64,000 bases of DNA from Aurelia coerulea (GCA_039566865.1 CM076949.1:20498501-20562500); one strand, 5' to 3'; counted from the first letter of the stretch, positions 32,091 through 43,830 are shown. Notes: generated by a model from the sequence alone, not told the origin. Program-made: numbers and translations.

Positions 32091-32990
32091 ATAAATCAGC
32101 GCACGAGGAAAATTTTTGAAGAAAGATCCTTTACTTTGGCTTAGTGCATCTCCCAATATCATGCTTGCCTTTAGCGACAAGGAAACCTGGATAGTTTTGT
32201 GACAATTATGCTATAAATCAGCGCACGAGGACAATTTTTGAAGAAAGATCCTTTACTTTGGCTTAGAATGCATCTCCCAATATCATGCTTGCCTTTAGCG
32301 ACAAGGAAAACTTGATCGATTTGTGACAATTATGCTATAAATCATCGCACGAGGAAAATTTTTGAAGACAGATCCCTTACTTTGGCTTAGAATGCATCTC
32401 CCAATATCATGCTTGCCTGTAGCGACAAGGACACATGGATCGTTTTGTGACAATTATGCTATAAATCATCGCACGAGGAAAATTTTTGAAGAAAGGTCCT
32501 TTACTTTGGCTTAGAATGCATCTCCCAGTATCATGCTTGCCTTTAGCGACAAAGAAACCTGGATCGTTTTGTGACAATTATGCTATAAATCAGCGCACGA
32601 GGAATATTTTTGAAGAAAGATCCTTTACTTTGGCTTAGAATGCATCTCCCAATATCATGCTTGCCTTTAGCGACAAGGAAAACTTGATCGATTTGTGACA
32701 ACTATGCTATAAATTATCGCACGAGGAAAATTTTTGAAGAAAGGTCCTTTACTTTGGCTTAGAATGCATCTCCCAGTATCATGCTTGCCTTTAGCGACAA
32801 AGAAACCTGGATCGTTTTGTGACAATTATGCTATAAATCAGCGCACGAGGAATATTTTTGAAGAAAGATCCTTTACTTTGGCTTAGAATGCATCCCCCAA
32901 TATCATGCTTGTCATTAGCAACAAGAAAACTTTGATAGTTTTGTGAACGGTTATCCTATGAATCAGAGCACGAGGAAAATTTTTGAAAAA
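32091..32990 (+). repeat. 125-bp satellite, part right of the Gypsy insertion (about seven units)
   Basis: ATAAATCA-type anchors occur at 32091, 32212, 32338, 32461, 32585, 32709 and 32832, with a diverged unit near 32957. Spacing is 121-126 bp. The subtype is the same as 24690-25064. The last unit drifts toward the 20262 subtype (GATAGTTTTGTGAACGGTTA). Confidence 0.94.
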
Positions 32991-33049
32991 AAATGCTTGC
33001 CAGTGCTAAAATAGAAGATTTTACTTTCTCGGAAAATTCTTATTTCTTA

Positions 33050-33480
33050 CCCAACCTATATCCAGCTATTTTCTCCTCGGTTTTAGAGGAATTTCGAGGA
33101 CCTTCTTTTGACAAAAGTTGGGGGGCAATTGCCCCCCATACGCCTCTCCCCGTGGCCACGCCACTGTCACAAACAATCTACTTTCAGACCTCCAAGGGAG
33201 TGATGTGGCCAGAGTAAATTAAGTATGGGGCATTGACATGGAGTTTTGCCCACAGGAAAATTTTTAGGACCAAGCCCCTTACTTTAGCTCAGAATGCATC
33301 ACCTAATGTCATACTTGCCATAAGCGATAAGGAAACTTTTATAATTTTGTGACAGTGGCAGTCATTCTATAAGTCAGAGCTTGAGAAAAATTTGTCAAAG
33401 AGATATCTTTTAATTTAGCATAGAAGGCATCCCCTGATTCTATAATTAACAGTGCTAAAATGGATGGTTTAATAGTCTTA
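33050..33480. other. Satellite edge sequence and diverged units
   Basis: An inverted GGGGGGCAATTGCCCCCC stem at about 33120-33137 and CCCCGTGGCCACGCCACTG at about 33150-33168 look like a transposon terminus. After 33200 a diverged satellite unit follows (GAAAATTTTTAGGACCAAGC, GCTCAGAATGCATCACCTAA). A related edge (GTGTGGCCAGGGTAAATTAA) is at about 24664, suggesting the satellite may belong to a larger mobile element whose ends I cannot pair. Confidence 0.45.
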
Positions 33481-33799
33481 TAAATGAGGTAATTGAGAAG
33501 ACATCGTGCCTTGTGGACCACATAGTTGCCCACGAGAACTTGACTACTCTTGAGCTTCTCTTACAGTTGTATGAAGGAACTTATTGGTTTCAGCAGATGA
33601 AAGATGCCATCATCGATAGAGTGGTCTTCCCGTTTTTCACACGATGCATTAACCCCAAAAGCTCAAAAGCTCAAAAACAATGCCAAGATAACCCAAAGTA
33701 CCGGGTGTCCCAAAAAATGTATACAGATTTGATTGAATCCAGCGCTGTGAATTTAGCTTTAATCAATGTATAATCACTGTAAAGATGTTTCTTGATAGA

Positions 33800-33910
33800 T
33801 AACTTGAATATAGATACCTTGTTTGTTGGTATTGGTGCTTTGAGAGCAGACAAGTTAATCTTGAAAGCTCAAATTTGCCTCTTCCTCCAAACCAGAGCTT
33901 TAGTCTTTTG
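33800..33910 (-). repeat. Inverted partner of the LINE 5' segment at 34480-34590
   Basis: The reverse complement contains CAAATTTGAGCTTTCAAG and AGCACCAATACCAACAAAC, also present just before the LINE endonuclease. This suggests a second, inverted LINE 5' remnant. A CGGGTGTCCCAAAAAATGTA motif nearby (33700) resembles mariner-type termini but lacks a partner. Confidence 0.5.
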
Positions 33911-33940
33911 GCCTAGGCAATTTCTTAAGGCACAGCGTAA

Positions 33941-34293
33941 GAGTGAGTGAGTGAGTATTTGTATTTAACGTGCCTAGCCTGCGAAAGTCTCGAGATGACT
34001 TGTTTCCAGCAGGGGACACGGGTTATACATAACCTTTCACTTTTTAGGCACATACACTTGCTATTCTCGCAAGGTATGGGTTTCTGCGCTTGGCGCAGGG
34101 GGGGCCCATCAGGGCGACCCCGGTCCTTCCTCTCGATGTGACCACACCTCGTGATTCCTTTTGCCTTTGCCTGGAATTACAGAGAGTTAGCAGCTCTCCT
34201 CACACTTTCGCAGCAAGTATGACCCTGGTGGGATTCGAACCCACGACCTTGCGGTTGTGAGTCCGGCGCCTTAACCACTGAGCCAACCTCGCT
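33941..34293 (-). mobile_element. tRNA-derived SINE, copy 1
   Basis: On the minus strand the 5' end is AGCGAGGTTGGCTCAGTGGT (A-box-like), followed by GGTTCGAATCCC (B box; plus-strand 34230-34241) about 50 bases on. This is the internal RNA polymerase III promoter. The body ends with GACTTTCGCAGGCTAGGCAC then GTTAAATA and a (TCAC)n tail at 33941-33955. The tRNA-like head does not fold into a clean cloverleaf in my hands, so it is a SINE and not a tRNA gene. It shares its 3' end with 55987-56241. Confidence 0.85.
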
Positions 34294-34470
34294 ATGTGGT
34301 AAAGCCAACCTCGTTATCGTATAAATCAACGATAACCTTGATGAAAATTGAACAATGTTGGATCTTGTGTTATTCTGTTTTCCAGAAGTCACCCCCCCCC
34401 CCCCAGTCACCCATTGGGAAGTCTCTTAATTTTTCATTAATTTCAGTTCTTAATTTCGATCTCGATTTCG

Positions 34471-36753
34471 ATGTGCTTCAGGAATTTGCTTAGGCCAAAA
34501 GGCCAAAGCTTTGGCTTGCAAGTGCACCCAAATTTGAGCTTTCAAGAAGCACCAATACCAACAAACGAGGTATCTACGTTGAAGGTAAAGGATCTTGGGA
34601 TACATATTTTGGCTATTAACGAAACTAAACTTGATGGTAATATCGATGATGCTCTCATTAGCATTGATGGCTATTCCATTAAGAGACGCGATCGTAATCG
34701 TAGTGGTGGTGGCGTTGCACTATATATTAAAGATTCGATTTTCGATAAATGCTCTGTTCGTGAAGACCTTCCAGAATCGTCCTTAGAGTCTTTATGCTTG
34801 GAAGTTAAACCTGTTCGAGCTGCCCCCTTCTTTGTTTTTGCTTGGTATCGTCCTCCTAATGAGTGTGCTGATATCTTTCGTCAGCTAGAGGAGAGTATGC
34901 ATGTTCTAGATAGAGAAAACAAAGAAATCATCCTCTTGGGAGATACTAACTGTGATATCTTGCCTAATTACTCGGATGGGGATAGTTTGAACAGAGAACT
35001 TCCAACTCACTCGTTGCGTATTCTGGAATTTTATGACCTTTTTGGTTTTAAGCAGCTAATCAAAAAGGGGACCCGGGAAACCTTAGAATCTATCACCTTA
35101 ATAGATCAAATTGCCACAACTAACAAGTCTAACATAGTAACATCTGGTGTGCATGAAACAAGTGTCAGTGATCACTACATGGTATATTGTGTAAGAAAGT
35201 TCCGTGGGGCTTCGAAAAAACAGCACAAAAATATTACCACAAGACAACTAAAACGCTTTGATCATGCCGAATTTATAAATGATTTTCTTCTTGTTGACTG
35301 GAAGGGTATTGTATCGAATGGCGATGATACTAACCTCATCGTTGAACAGTGGACCAATATGTTTTCACTGATACTTGAAAAACATGCACCAGTACGTAAT
35401 AGGCGTGTTTCCGAAAAGTTTAGTCCCTGGTTGACAAAAGATTTTAAGCAATTGTCTGCTACCAGAGACAGGTTGAAGAAACAAGCTGTGCGCTGTAAAT
35501 CCAAAATTCTGATGGATGCTTACAGGCAGACAAGGAACAAAGTCAACAAGCTGAATACAGATTTAAAGCGAGAGTTTTTCACCAATAAAATTGCCTCGCA
35601 CAATGGTGATTTAAAAAACACTTGGAAGACTATCAATACAGTCCTTAACAAGAAATCGAAAACCACCCAGATCGCAGCACTTGATGTTGATGGGAGGCAG
35701 ATTTGTGATAATAATAGTATTGCAGAATCAATGAATAATCTTTTTTGTAGTATTGGCAATACCCTTAGCGGCAAGATACCTGAAACATTAAATCCACTTC
35801 TGGAGAATGAGTACTCGGTAAACCCACAAAATCTACGCTTCGAATTCGAGGCTATCACTGTGTCTCAGTTAGAGGGAGTATTCGGCAAATTCAAAACATC
35901 CAAGGGATCTGGTGCTGATGGTATTGCTAGCTATTTTCTGAAGATAGGCCTACCCGTTATCGCTGAGTCACTCTGTGACATTTTTAATCTTTCGATTGCA
36001 ACTGGTGTATTCCCAGATAGTTGGAAAATTGCAAGAGTGCCCCCTATTTTCAAAAGTGGTCAATCAAATGATCGTTCGAATTATAGACCGATCTCAGTGC
36101 TTCCGTTTCTGTCCAGGGTTTTCGAAAAGTTGATTTACAACCAACTTTACGAATACCTTGACAAAAACAAGCTTCTTTTTTCCAAACAGTCTGGGTTTAG
36201 ATCGCTGCACTCTGTTGTTACTTGTCTGCTTAATTGTACCAATGACTGGTATCTTAACATGGATAAAGGTCGGTACACAGCGATGGTATTTATAGACCTC
36301 AAAAAAGCTTTCGACACTGTAGATCATGAAATTCTACTTAAGAAATTGACAAAGTATGGTATCACAGGTCTTGAGAATACCTGGTTTGCATCTTTTCTAG
36401 ATAACAGAAAGCAATTCTGCAGAGTTAATGGGGATGGGGTATCCTCAAAACTTGACGACATAAATTGTGGGGTGCCGCAAGGCTCTTGTCTTGGTCCTCT
36501 TTTGTTTTTGATCTATATTAATGATCTGCCATTTTCTCTACAGAATAGTCAAGTTACCATGTATGCGGATGATACCACCATATCATATTCTTCCAAAAAC
36601 ATCGATGATCTCAACAAAAACCTAAATAGAGACTTGAACTGCCTGAAACAATGGCTTCAAGGAAATAAACTGTCTTTAAATGTCATTAAGACTCAAGCCA
36701 TGGTTGTAGGATCTCGGCCAAATCTTAAAAAGATCTCTGATGGAAAAGTCCAG
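34471..36753 (+). pseudogene. LINE (non-LTR retrotransposon) endonuclease and reverse transcriptase, 5' portion
   Basis: The frame is uninterrupted up to the insertion at 36754. An APE-type endonuclease comes first: LAINETKLDG near residues 48-57, LLGDTNCDI near 156 and SVSDHYMVY near 233. A linker leads to a reverse transcriptase with FIDLKKAFDTVDHEIL (near 607), GVPQGSCLGPLLFLIYINDL and the catalytic YADD at about 698-701. Motifs fit the CR1/L2/Rex-like group, which nicks target DNA and primes reverse transcription there. Upstream ORF1 is absent and the first endonuclease strand is incomplete, so the copy is 5'-truncated. The true start cannot be fixed; 34471 is simply the first start in frame. 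Its 3' part lies 8 kb away at 44769-45247. Confidence 0.9.
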
Positions 36754-36755
36754 TA

Positions 36756-37065
36756 CACTGCAAATTCCAAAATTCTCATCAAGAAAATTTTTCTTTATTT
36801 AAGATTCGTTTTCTTGTTTCAAGATATTTTTTCTCAACAAGAAAATAGAAAATTCTCTCGCAGAATAATTTTCTTGTTTTAAGATTTATTTTCTTGCTTT
36901 AAGATATGTTTTCTTGCCAAGATAAGCATAAGCAGCTTTGTAAGATTCAGATCTTATTCTAAGAAAAAAATCTTATTTTGAGATTAAATATCTCATGAAG
37001 AGAAAAGACATGGGATATTTTCTTGTTTCAAGAAAAGTTACTAAACTTTGAAAAATTATATCTCA
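36756..37065. repeat. Left subterminal AAGAAAA array of the 8-kb element
   Basis: Irregular repeats of TTTTCTTGTTTTAAGAT and close variants. The right array (43990-44766) contains the inverse motifs ATCAAGAAA and CTTAAAACAAGAAAA. Confidence 0.8.
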
Positions 37066-38142
37066 TGGACATACCATACCTTATCAAACGAGGCCTTCCT
37101 TTAAGGATGGTATTTACATTTTGAAATACATTTTTTATAAGAAACATCATTCCATTGTTGATAGCGAATATGGTATCGCAAGGAAAGGAATTCACTTTCT
37201 GACACGGCTGTGGGTAGCCTAGGCTGTGGGCAGTTGTTCACGCTACAGACTACAATAAAATTTGGTTGATTTCCATGCATGATAGAGATATGCCTTATCA
37301 GCCCTTTCTTTTCAAAGTTCAAAGTTAAAGCCAAGAAAACCAAACATAACGAGCATCGCAAGTTGTTCGCCATCATTCGATTTCAGAAACATTGGAGTGA
37401 AAAACTATTTTGAGTAACCAGAAAAGCCCTCTGTCAATTTTTGTCTTACTGAGCATTTTGGGATTTCGCGCGCTTTATGCAAATAAGTTCCAGTCTTTTG
37501 TCCGAAGACGATTCGATCGCTGCTTGAGGAATTCAACCGTCAACCGTCGCTGTGCCGCTTGCAACTGAAGCTAAAGGTGAAATTCGTCCAGTGGATAAGA
37601 GCTTGTGAAGGTAAATTTTATTCGCCTATGTGTATGTCGTCAAAGTTTGTTTTCTGTTGTTAGAATCGGTTGGAATGTTTTGCCATGCCATGTTAAGCTT
37701 GAAAATATGGTTGGCCATCATGCATGGCCTTGGCCTAAACAAGCGGCTGTTAGTGTTACAAGTGAAGCCCCGAGTGAAAATCATGTGGAAAACTCATGGA
37801 AGCTACATTTACGTTGTAACATAAGTTTGCACGTTTCGCAAGTTGGTAAATCTTGTAAATTTTAGATATATTTGAGTGTAAACTTATTTATTGTTGGCTT
37901 GTTGCTTTCCAGCAAAGTTTGCGCGCCAAAAAGTTCAAAGGATAAAAGTTTAAAGTTCATCATGCTCGTCGCAAAACAAATTTATTTCAATTTTTGATAT
38001 CTGTTTACTTACATTACAAAAAGGATCTTGAACTCAGGGATTATTTGATGCTGAGCAAGGTGATATCTCTATTTATTTGGCTACTGACTGTTTTCTGAGT
38101 TACACTTGATGTATCAAAGTGACCCGATAAAGCATAGATACC

Positions 38143-38385
38143 AGGGGGGGGGGGGGACTTGACCAGGTTTTGGTTGGGGACGTGCCATCAAAGCTTCAAA
38201 AACATACCCGTACCTTTACCAATTTTCCAAAAAAGTACTCCCGACCTTACACCAATTTTCCGAAAAAGTACACCCGACCTTGTACTTATACCAAAATCGC
38301 AAAAATCGATACCGTTCCTTATACCAAAATTGCGAAAATCGATACCCAAAATATGTGCAGTACCCCCCCCCCCGGGCACAGATAT
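38143..38385. repeat. Poly-G/poly-C bounded block with short tandem units
   Basis: A run of G at the left and ACCCCCCCCCCCC at the right enclose repeated units such as CCAATTTTCCAAAAAAGTAC and TACCAAAATTGCGAAAATCG. Its outer layout is reminiscent of family B, but the interior differs. Confidence 0.55.
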
Positions 38386-38448
38386 AGCACCCTTACTCAG
38401 CTGGACAGCATAAAATTACGCATCATTGTGTCTCTTTTCATTGATAGA

Positions 38449-38545
38449 TTGTGAAAGCAGTTTAAATTATTCTATGAACATGAGGTCATTGGATGCTATT
38501 GAAAAAATCAAAGAAGATGAGCCCAAAGCATTTTATACTCTCCAG
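38449..38545 (+). CDS. Possible coding exon of an unrecognised gene
   Basis: A TTTCATTGATAG acceptor-like site is followed by an open frame (DCESSLNYSMNMRSLDAIEK then IKEDEPKAFYTLQG) and a GTAAG donor-like site. The peptide has protein-like composition. I do not recognise it. It may belong with the fragments at 42369-42450 and 42492-42788, giving a plus-strand multi-exon gene inside the 8-kb element. Splice sites were judged by eye only. Confidence 0.35.
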
Positions 38546-38689
38546 GGTAAGCTATTGCATTTAGAAGTAATTTATTGTTCTCTTCGCCAATGTTGCTTTT
38601 GCGCTGTAATTGAGAAAATGTTTTTCACCTATTGCACCAGTTCACAGTTTCCAAAGTTATCTGCGCACCACGGGTTCTTCATAGCAAAG

Positions 38690-39030
38690 GTACCTGGGGA
38701 TGTACCGTGACGAAGGGTTATACTTTTTCGGACTTCTAGTTCTAGTCTAGCCAAGGGTATACTTTTTTGCAGTTTTGGCCAGCAACGGTCTAGCCAAGAG
38801 TATCATTTTGATAATATCGGTCTAGCGAACGGTCATGATATGATATTTGGTACAAATTTGACAATATTGGTCCAGGAAACGGTCAAAATTGGTCTAGCCA
38901 AGGGTACCATTTTCGTAAAAGTTAGTGTAGCCAACAGTACCATTTTGGATACGGTACCATTTTGGATATTCTCGCGGCAGACCCCTACCCAAAATTTGGC
39001 CAAGAACCCCCCCTCCCCCCGTGCTGCGTG
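38690..39030. repeat. GGTCTAGCCAAGGGTA minisatellite
   Basis: Irregular copies of GGTCTAGCCAAGGGTAYCATTTT recur about every 40 bases. The block ends in CCCCCCCTCCCCCC near 39018. Confidence 0.65.
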
Positions 39031-39392
39031 CACACAGCTTTTTGGGGAGGAAACTAGTATGGTATTAATTGCAAGAAAAGATTACTTAATTTTCTTCCCT
39101 AAATTGCTTTCACACACTTAAAATCAATAATACATGCGGCTCATTTTCCCAGAACTGTGAACTGGCGTAACACAGCAGGAATATGGGAAGATCCCAGTAA
39201 AGCAACATGAGGCAAGAATAAACATATTTGATCACAAATGATCATGAACCATAAAGCATTTGCTCCTGTTTCTGTACATCATAATGAGCACAGAAGTGGA
39301 AAGCCTTAGGTTTCGAACATTTTTAAAGCTATAATGAAGAAAGTCTTGTCTGTCTGTCATTCATTCATTATGTTTAAGAAACAACTGTCTTT

Positions 39393-42010
39393 CTTTTCCT
39401 TGTTTTTCCAAATTGATTATTGGCTTCCCTTTGATGTATATGAAAATCATATCTTGTGTCAATATCAATTCACAATGTCAATAATTACAATGTTTGATTA
39501 TGAAATTAACTCCTTGATTGATTTAGATACCAAAAATTAATAGAGGGTTTTGAACTGAACCACATGATACTGAAAGTGATATCCATTTTAAAGTTGAATT
39601 TGCTTTGGCTGAATGTTCTCAGTTTGGGAGGGGTTGAAAATCAATCAAGAAAATAATAGATGTCTTAAATTTTTTATATATACAGTAAATGGAGTTATTT
39701 TCACAATCAAACACAACACTTATTGTCTGCCACAACAGCATAAGCCATGTACCCTTTAACATGAAAAGAATTTTCAACAAATTTGAAGAAGTCTTGCAGT
39801 CAATAATTTGAAAACCTTCCAAAATTCTTAGGAAAAGGCCCTAGCAACTACTGTTTTTGTTTTCCTTGTTTTTTCCTAATTGGTTATTGGCTTCACTTTG
39901 ACCTATATGAAAATCTTATCTTGTGAAGATCATATCAATTCACATTTGTCAATAATTACAATGTTTGATCATGAAAATAACTCCTTGATTGTTTCAGTAA
40001 CCAAACATTATTTGAGGGTTTTGAACTGAACCACATGATGCTGAAAGTGATATCCATTTTAAGTGGAATTTGCTTTGGCTGAATGTTCTCAGTTTGGGAG
40101 GGGTTGAAAATCAATCAAGAAAATGATAGCTGCCAGTGCCTTAAATTTTTGATATATACAGTAAATGGAGTTATTTTTCACAATCAAACACAAGACTGAT
40201 TGTCTGCTACAGCAGCATAAATAATTTGAAGAAGTCTTGCAGTCAATAATTTGAAAGCCTTCCAAAATTCTCAGGAAAAGCCCTTAGAAACTACTACCTT
40301 TGTTTTCCTTGTTTTTCCAAATTGATTATTGGCTTCCCTTTGAGGTATATGAAATCATATCCTGTGTCCATATCAATTCACAATGTCAATAATTACAATG
40401 TTTGATCATGAAAATAACTCCTTGATTGTTTCAGTAACCAAAAATTATTTGAGGGTTTTGAACTGAACCACATGATGCTGAAAGTGATATCCATTTTAAG
40501 TGGAATTTGCTTTGGCTGAATGTTCTCAGTTTGGGAGGAGTTGAAAATCAATCAAGAAAATGATAGCTGCCAGTGCCTTAAATTTTTGATATATACAGTA
40601 AATGGAGTTATTTTTCACAATCAAACACAAGACTGATTGTCTGCTACAGCAGCATAAAGAATTTGAAGAAGTCTTGCAGTCAATAATTTGAAAGCCTTCC
40701 AAAATTCTCAGGAAAAGCCCTTAGAAACTACTATCTTTGTTTTCCTTGTTTTTCCAAATTGATTATTGGCTTCCCTTTGAGGTATATGAAATCATATCCT
40801 GTGTCCATATCAATTCACAATGTCAATAATTACAATGTTTGATCATGAAAATAACTCCTTGATTGTGTCAGTAACCAAAAATTATTTGAGGGTTTTGAAC
40901 TGAACCACATGATGCTGAAAGTGATATCCATTTTAAGTGGAATTTGCTTTGGCTGAATGTTCTCAGTTTGGGAGGGGTTGAAAATCAATCAAGAAAATGA
41001 TAGCTGCCAGTGCCTTAAATTTTTGATATATACAGTAAATGGAGTTATTTTTCACAATCAAACGCAACACTTATTGTCTGCCACAACAGCATAAGCCATG
41101 TGCCCTTAAACATGAAAAGAATTTTCAACAAATTTGAAGAAGTCTTGCAGTCAATAATTTGAAAACCTTCCAAAATTCTTAGGAAAAGGCCTTAGAAACT
41201 ACTGTCTTTGTTTTCCTTTTTTTCCAAATTGGTTAGGGTTAGGGTTAGGTTGACCTATATGAAAGTCTTATCTTGTGAATATCATATCAATTCACATTTT
41301 GTCAATAATTACAATGTTTGATCATGAAAATAACTCCTTGATTGTTTCAGTAACCAAAAATCATTTGAGGGTTTTGAACTGAACCACATGATGCTGAAAG
41401 TGATATCAATTTTACGTGGAATTTGCTTTGGCTGAATGTTCTCAGTTTGGGAGGGGTTGAAAGTCAATCAAGAAAATAATAGATGTCTTAAATTTTTGAT
41501 ATATACAGTAAATGGAGTTATTTTTCGCAATCAAACACAACACTTATTGTCTGCCACAACAGCATAAGCCATGTGCCCTTTAACATGAAAAGAATTTTCA
41601 ACAAATTTGAAGAAGTCTTGCAGTCAATAATTTGAAAACCTTCCAAAATTCTTAGGAAAATGCCCTAGAAACTACTGTCTTTGTTTTCTTTGTTTTTTCC
41701 TAATTGTTTATTGGCTTCACTTTGACCTATATGAAAATCTTATCTTGTGAATATCATATCAATTCACATTTTGTCAATAATTACAATGTTTGATCATGAA
41801 AATAACTCCTTGATTGTTTCAGCAACCAAAAATCATTTGAGGGTTTTGAACTGAACCACATGATGCTGAAAGTGATATCCATTTTAAGTGGAATTTGCTT
41901 TGGCTGAATGTTCTCAGTTTGGGAGGGGTTGAAAATCAATCAAGAAAATGATAGATGCCTTAAATTTTTGATATATGAATGGAGTTACTTTTCACAATCA
42001 AACACTTCAT
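39393..42010 (+). repeat. Large tandem repeat, about six units of 437-472 bp
   Basis: The TTTTCCTTGTTTTT anchor recurs at about 39394, 39860, 40303, 40740, 41211 and 41683. Shared unit features include GAACTGAACCACATGATGCT, GGAATTTGCTTTGGCTGAAT, TCTCAGTTTGGGAGGGGTTG and ATATATACAGTAAATGGAG. Units fall into short (~440) and long (~470) types; long ones carry an extra CATGTRCCCTTTAACATGAA segment. No conserved open frame spans the units. Confidence 0.95.
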
Positions 42011-42368
42011 TTGTTCATACTTGTAAAAATGTGCTTTGTTCACTTCTGGAAGAATGGCAATGGATGATTTGAAAAATTTCCCAGATGAATACTGCATTAT
42101 TTATTTTCATCTTGTAGATATGATATTGCTGTCTACACTTTGTTGTGCACAGGGCCGACAAAACAATTACTTTATCAAATAGATCTTCCTAACATTTTAC
42201 AACATAAATTGTCATATTTGTGCTAAAGTTTACCTCATAACATCTTGAAAAAATATGGTAAGCAGACAACTTTGCACTTAATGTTTAATTTTTTTTCATT
42301 GTTATACATTTTGTGCACAATAGATTTTTGTCACATCTTTTAACACAATATTGTTCAACTAATGCTGC

Positions 42369-42450
42369 ACGAGTAGATGAAGATATCCTCATTAATTTTA
42401 CTCATGATGATTTGAAAGACTTGTTTGATGCCATGGAAAATTTTCAAACA
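42369..42450 (+). CDS. Possible exon with DLKDLF-type motif
   Basis: The open frame reads ...ARVDEDILINF then THDDLKDLFDAMENFQ. The DLKDLF...ENF pattern is familiar from a large family of uncharacterised cnidarian and fish proteins often labelled SAMD3-like; this is a recollection and not a search result. The segment is followed after about 40 bases by the next fragment in the same order as in that family. The intron would be unusually short, so decay is possible. Confidence 0.35.
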
Positions 42451-42491
42451 GGTGCTGAGTGAATTACTAAATTATGGAAATTTCTTTGTAG

Positions 42492-42788
42492 AATAACGAA
42501 AATCCAAATAACTTTGTTGTAAAGAATGAACGCTATGCGCCTTCATTGCTGATGACAGATGTTGGTGCAATTTTATTGTTTGGAAAGAAGATTTTCGTAA
42601 AATTTCCTTCTGATGAGATGATGGCAGCTGTCATCACATTGATGGCATCCTTTTACCTGCTTGATATGGACTACCCAACAAGCTGGATGGTGCCATTGAC
42701 AGTGATGCAAAGGATGATTTTCGGGGACAAAGCTGTGTTCCCACAATGCAAAGAAGATGTGGCGAAAGCAATTGCAGATTACCTTGGT
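42492..42788 (+). pseudogene. C-terminal exon of an uncharacterised (SAMD3-like?) protein, broken by a MITE
   Basis: After a TTTCTTTGTAG acceptor the frame is open: NNENPNNFVVKNERYAPSLL, then GAILLFGKKIFVKFPSDEMM, then YPTSWMVPLTVMQRMIFGD. The pattern (a short strand with GKK, an aliphatic helix, YP..W..PL..MQR..FG) resembles the C-terminal part of the uncharacterised family mentioned at 42369. Function is unknown. A TIR element starting at 42789 cuts the frame right after YLGPFK, adding an unrelated tail and a stop at 42840-42842. It lies inside the 8-kb TA-flanked element, so it may be captured host sequence. Confidence 0.45.
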
Positions 42789-43184
42789 CCTTTCAAATTT
42801 CACCTGCCTCTAATTTTCGCCCCGGAGGGGGGCAAAAGTTAAAGGGAGCGAATGGTGGAAATATTTTAGGGGGTGAAAATTAGAGGGAGCGAAAAAAGCT
42901 ATTTTCTATGGAAAAAATTTTAGTTTTGATTGTAATACAAAATACAAGACATTCATTACTCTTCGATAACAATGATATTGTCCTCCCCTGTGTCTGAGGG
43001 GTGATTTTGTTGTTCTAGTTCCACCGTGTTCTCTTCCTCGGGGCCATATTCATCTAAATTAAGTCATATCAATCCAAACCAGGGGGGCGAAAATTAAAGG
43101 GAGCGAAACTCTCGCGAAGCTTCTGCACAAGGGGGGCGAAAATTAAAGGGAGCCAAAATTGAAGGCAGGCGAAATTTGAAAGAA
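42789..43184. mobile_element. ~396-bp TIR element inserted in a coding exon
   Basis: The left end TTTCAAATTTCACCTGCCTC continuing TAATTTTCGCCCC is inverse to a right end finishing AGGCAGGCGAAATTTGAAAG. Inside are three GGGGGCGAAAATTAAAGGGA-type repeats. Non-coding. Confidence 0.8.
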
Positions 43185-43469
43185 CTAAGGTACGGAAATT
43201 TTTACATTAGACGAGGAACATCAAGTGATTATGTACAATCTTATATGCCATCTTCAGTAACATTGGACCTTTGACAGTTGTTTTCAAATATCTTAGTTTA
43301 CTTTTATTTAACCTTATTCTAATTTCCCATCAGTTGTACTTTGACTTTGTTCAAAACTTTAAGTGTACGAAAGTCTGATTGAAATCGGACTTCACAGGTG
43401 AAATGTAACAAAAAGCCACTTTCCTGAATAGTCAACGTACCTCTTTAAGCAGGCCCAACACCAGCCATG

Positions 43470-43830
43470 AATTCATAGGGGGGGGGGGGGGGCTAGGAAC
43501 TACAATTTTCTGACACCAAAATCAACAACAACAACCCCAATTTTCGGAAACATGCACGAAAAGACTGATGTGCTCCATTAATGACTAGATTTTGAAATTA
43601 TTTTCCATTTTCAACGTTGGAGCCAAAATATGCTGTAGATTCAAAATTCATGCCAGAATTTATGCTCGAAATCAATAAATTCATGTTCTATGCATCATTC
43701 TCCCAATTAAATCGTCTAAATGTGGGCCTGTAACCACAAAAAAATCCGACAGGTCGTGTGACATTTCCGACAAAGAGCCTCCTGGGGGGCACTCCGTCCC
43801 CCGCCCCCCCCCCCCCCCCCACTTGCTTCG
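43470..43830. repeat. Block bounded by poly-G (left) and poly-C (right)
   Basis: A run of about 15 G at 43477-43492 followed by GCTAGGAACTACAATTTTCT, and CCTGGGGGGCACTCCGTCCC then a long C run ending near 43820, look like the two ends of a MITE. The homopolymers make exact ends and assembly uncertain. Confidence 0.45.

Noticed and set aside
24661..33170. A single hAT-like element bounded by CAGCGGTGTGGCC and GGCCACGCCACTG enclosing the satellite and the Gypsy
   Set aside because: The candidate ends are only loosely inverse and the flanking 8-mers do not match.
33700..33725. Mariner-type terminus CGGGTGTCCCAAAAAATGTA
   Set aside because: No partner terminus or TA duplication could be found nearby.
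34177..34410. Possible tRNA gene at the SINE head
   Set aside because: A and B boxes are present but the anticodon stem does not pair well and the 3' flank continues into a SINE body.
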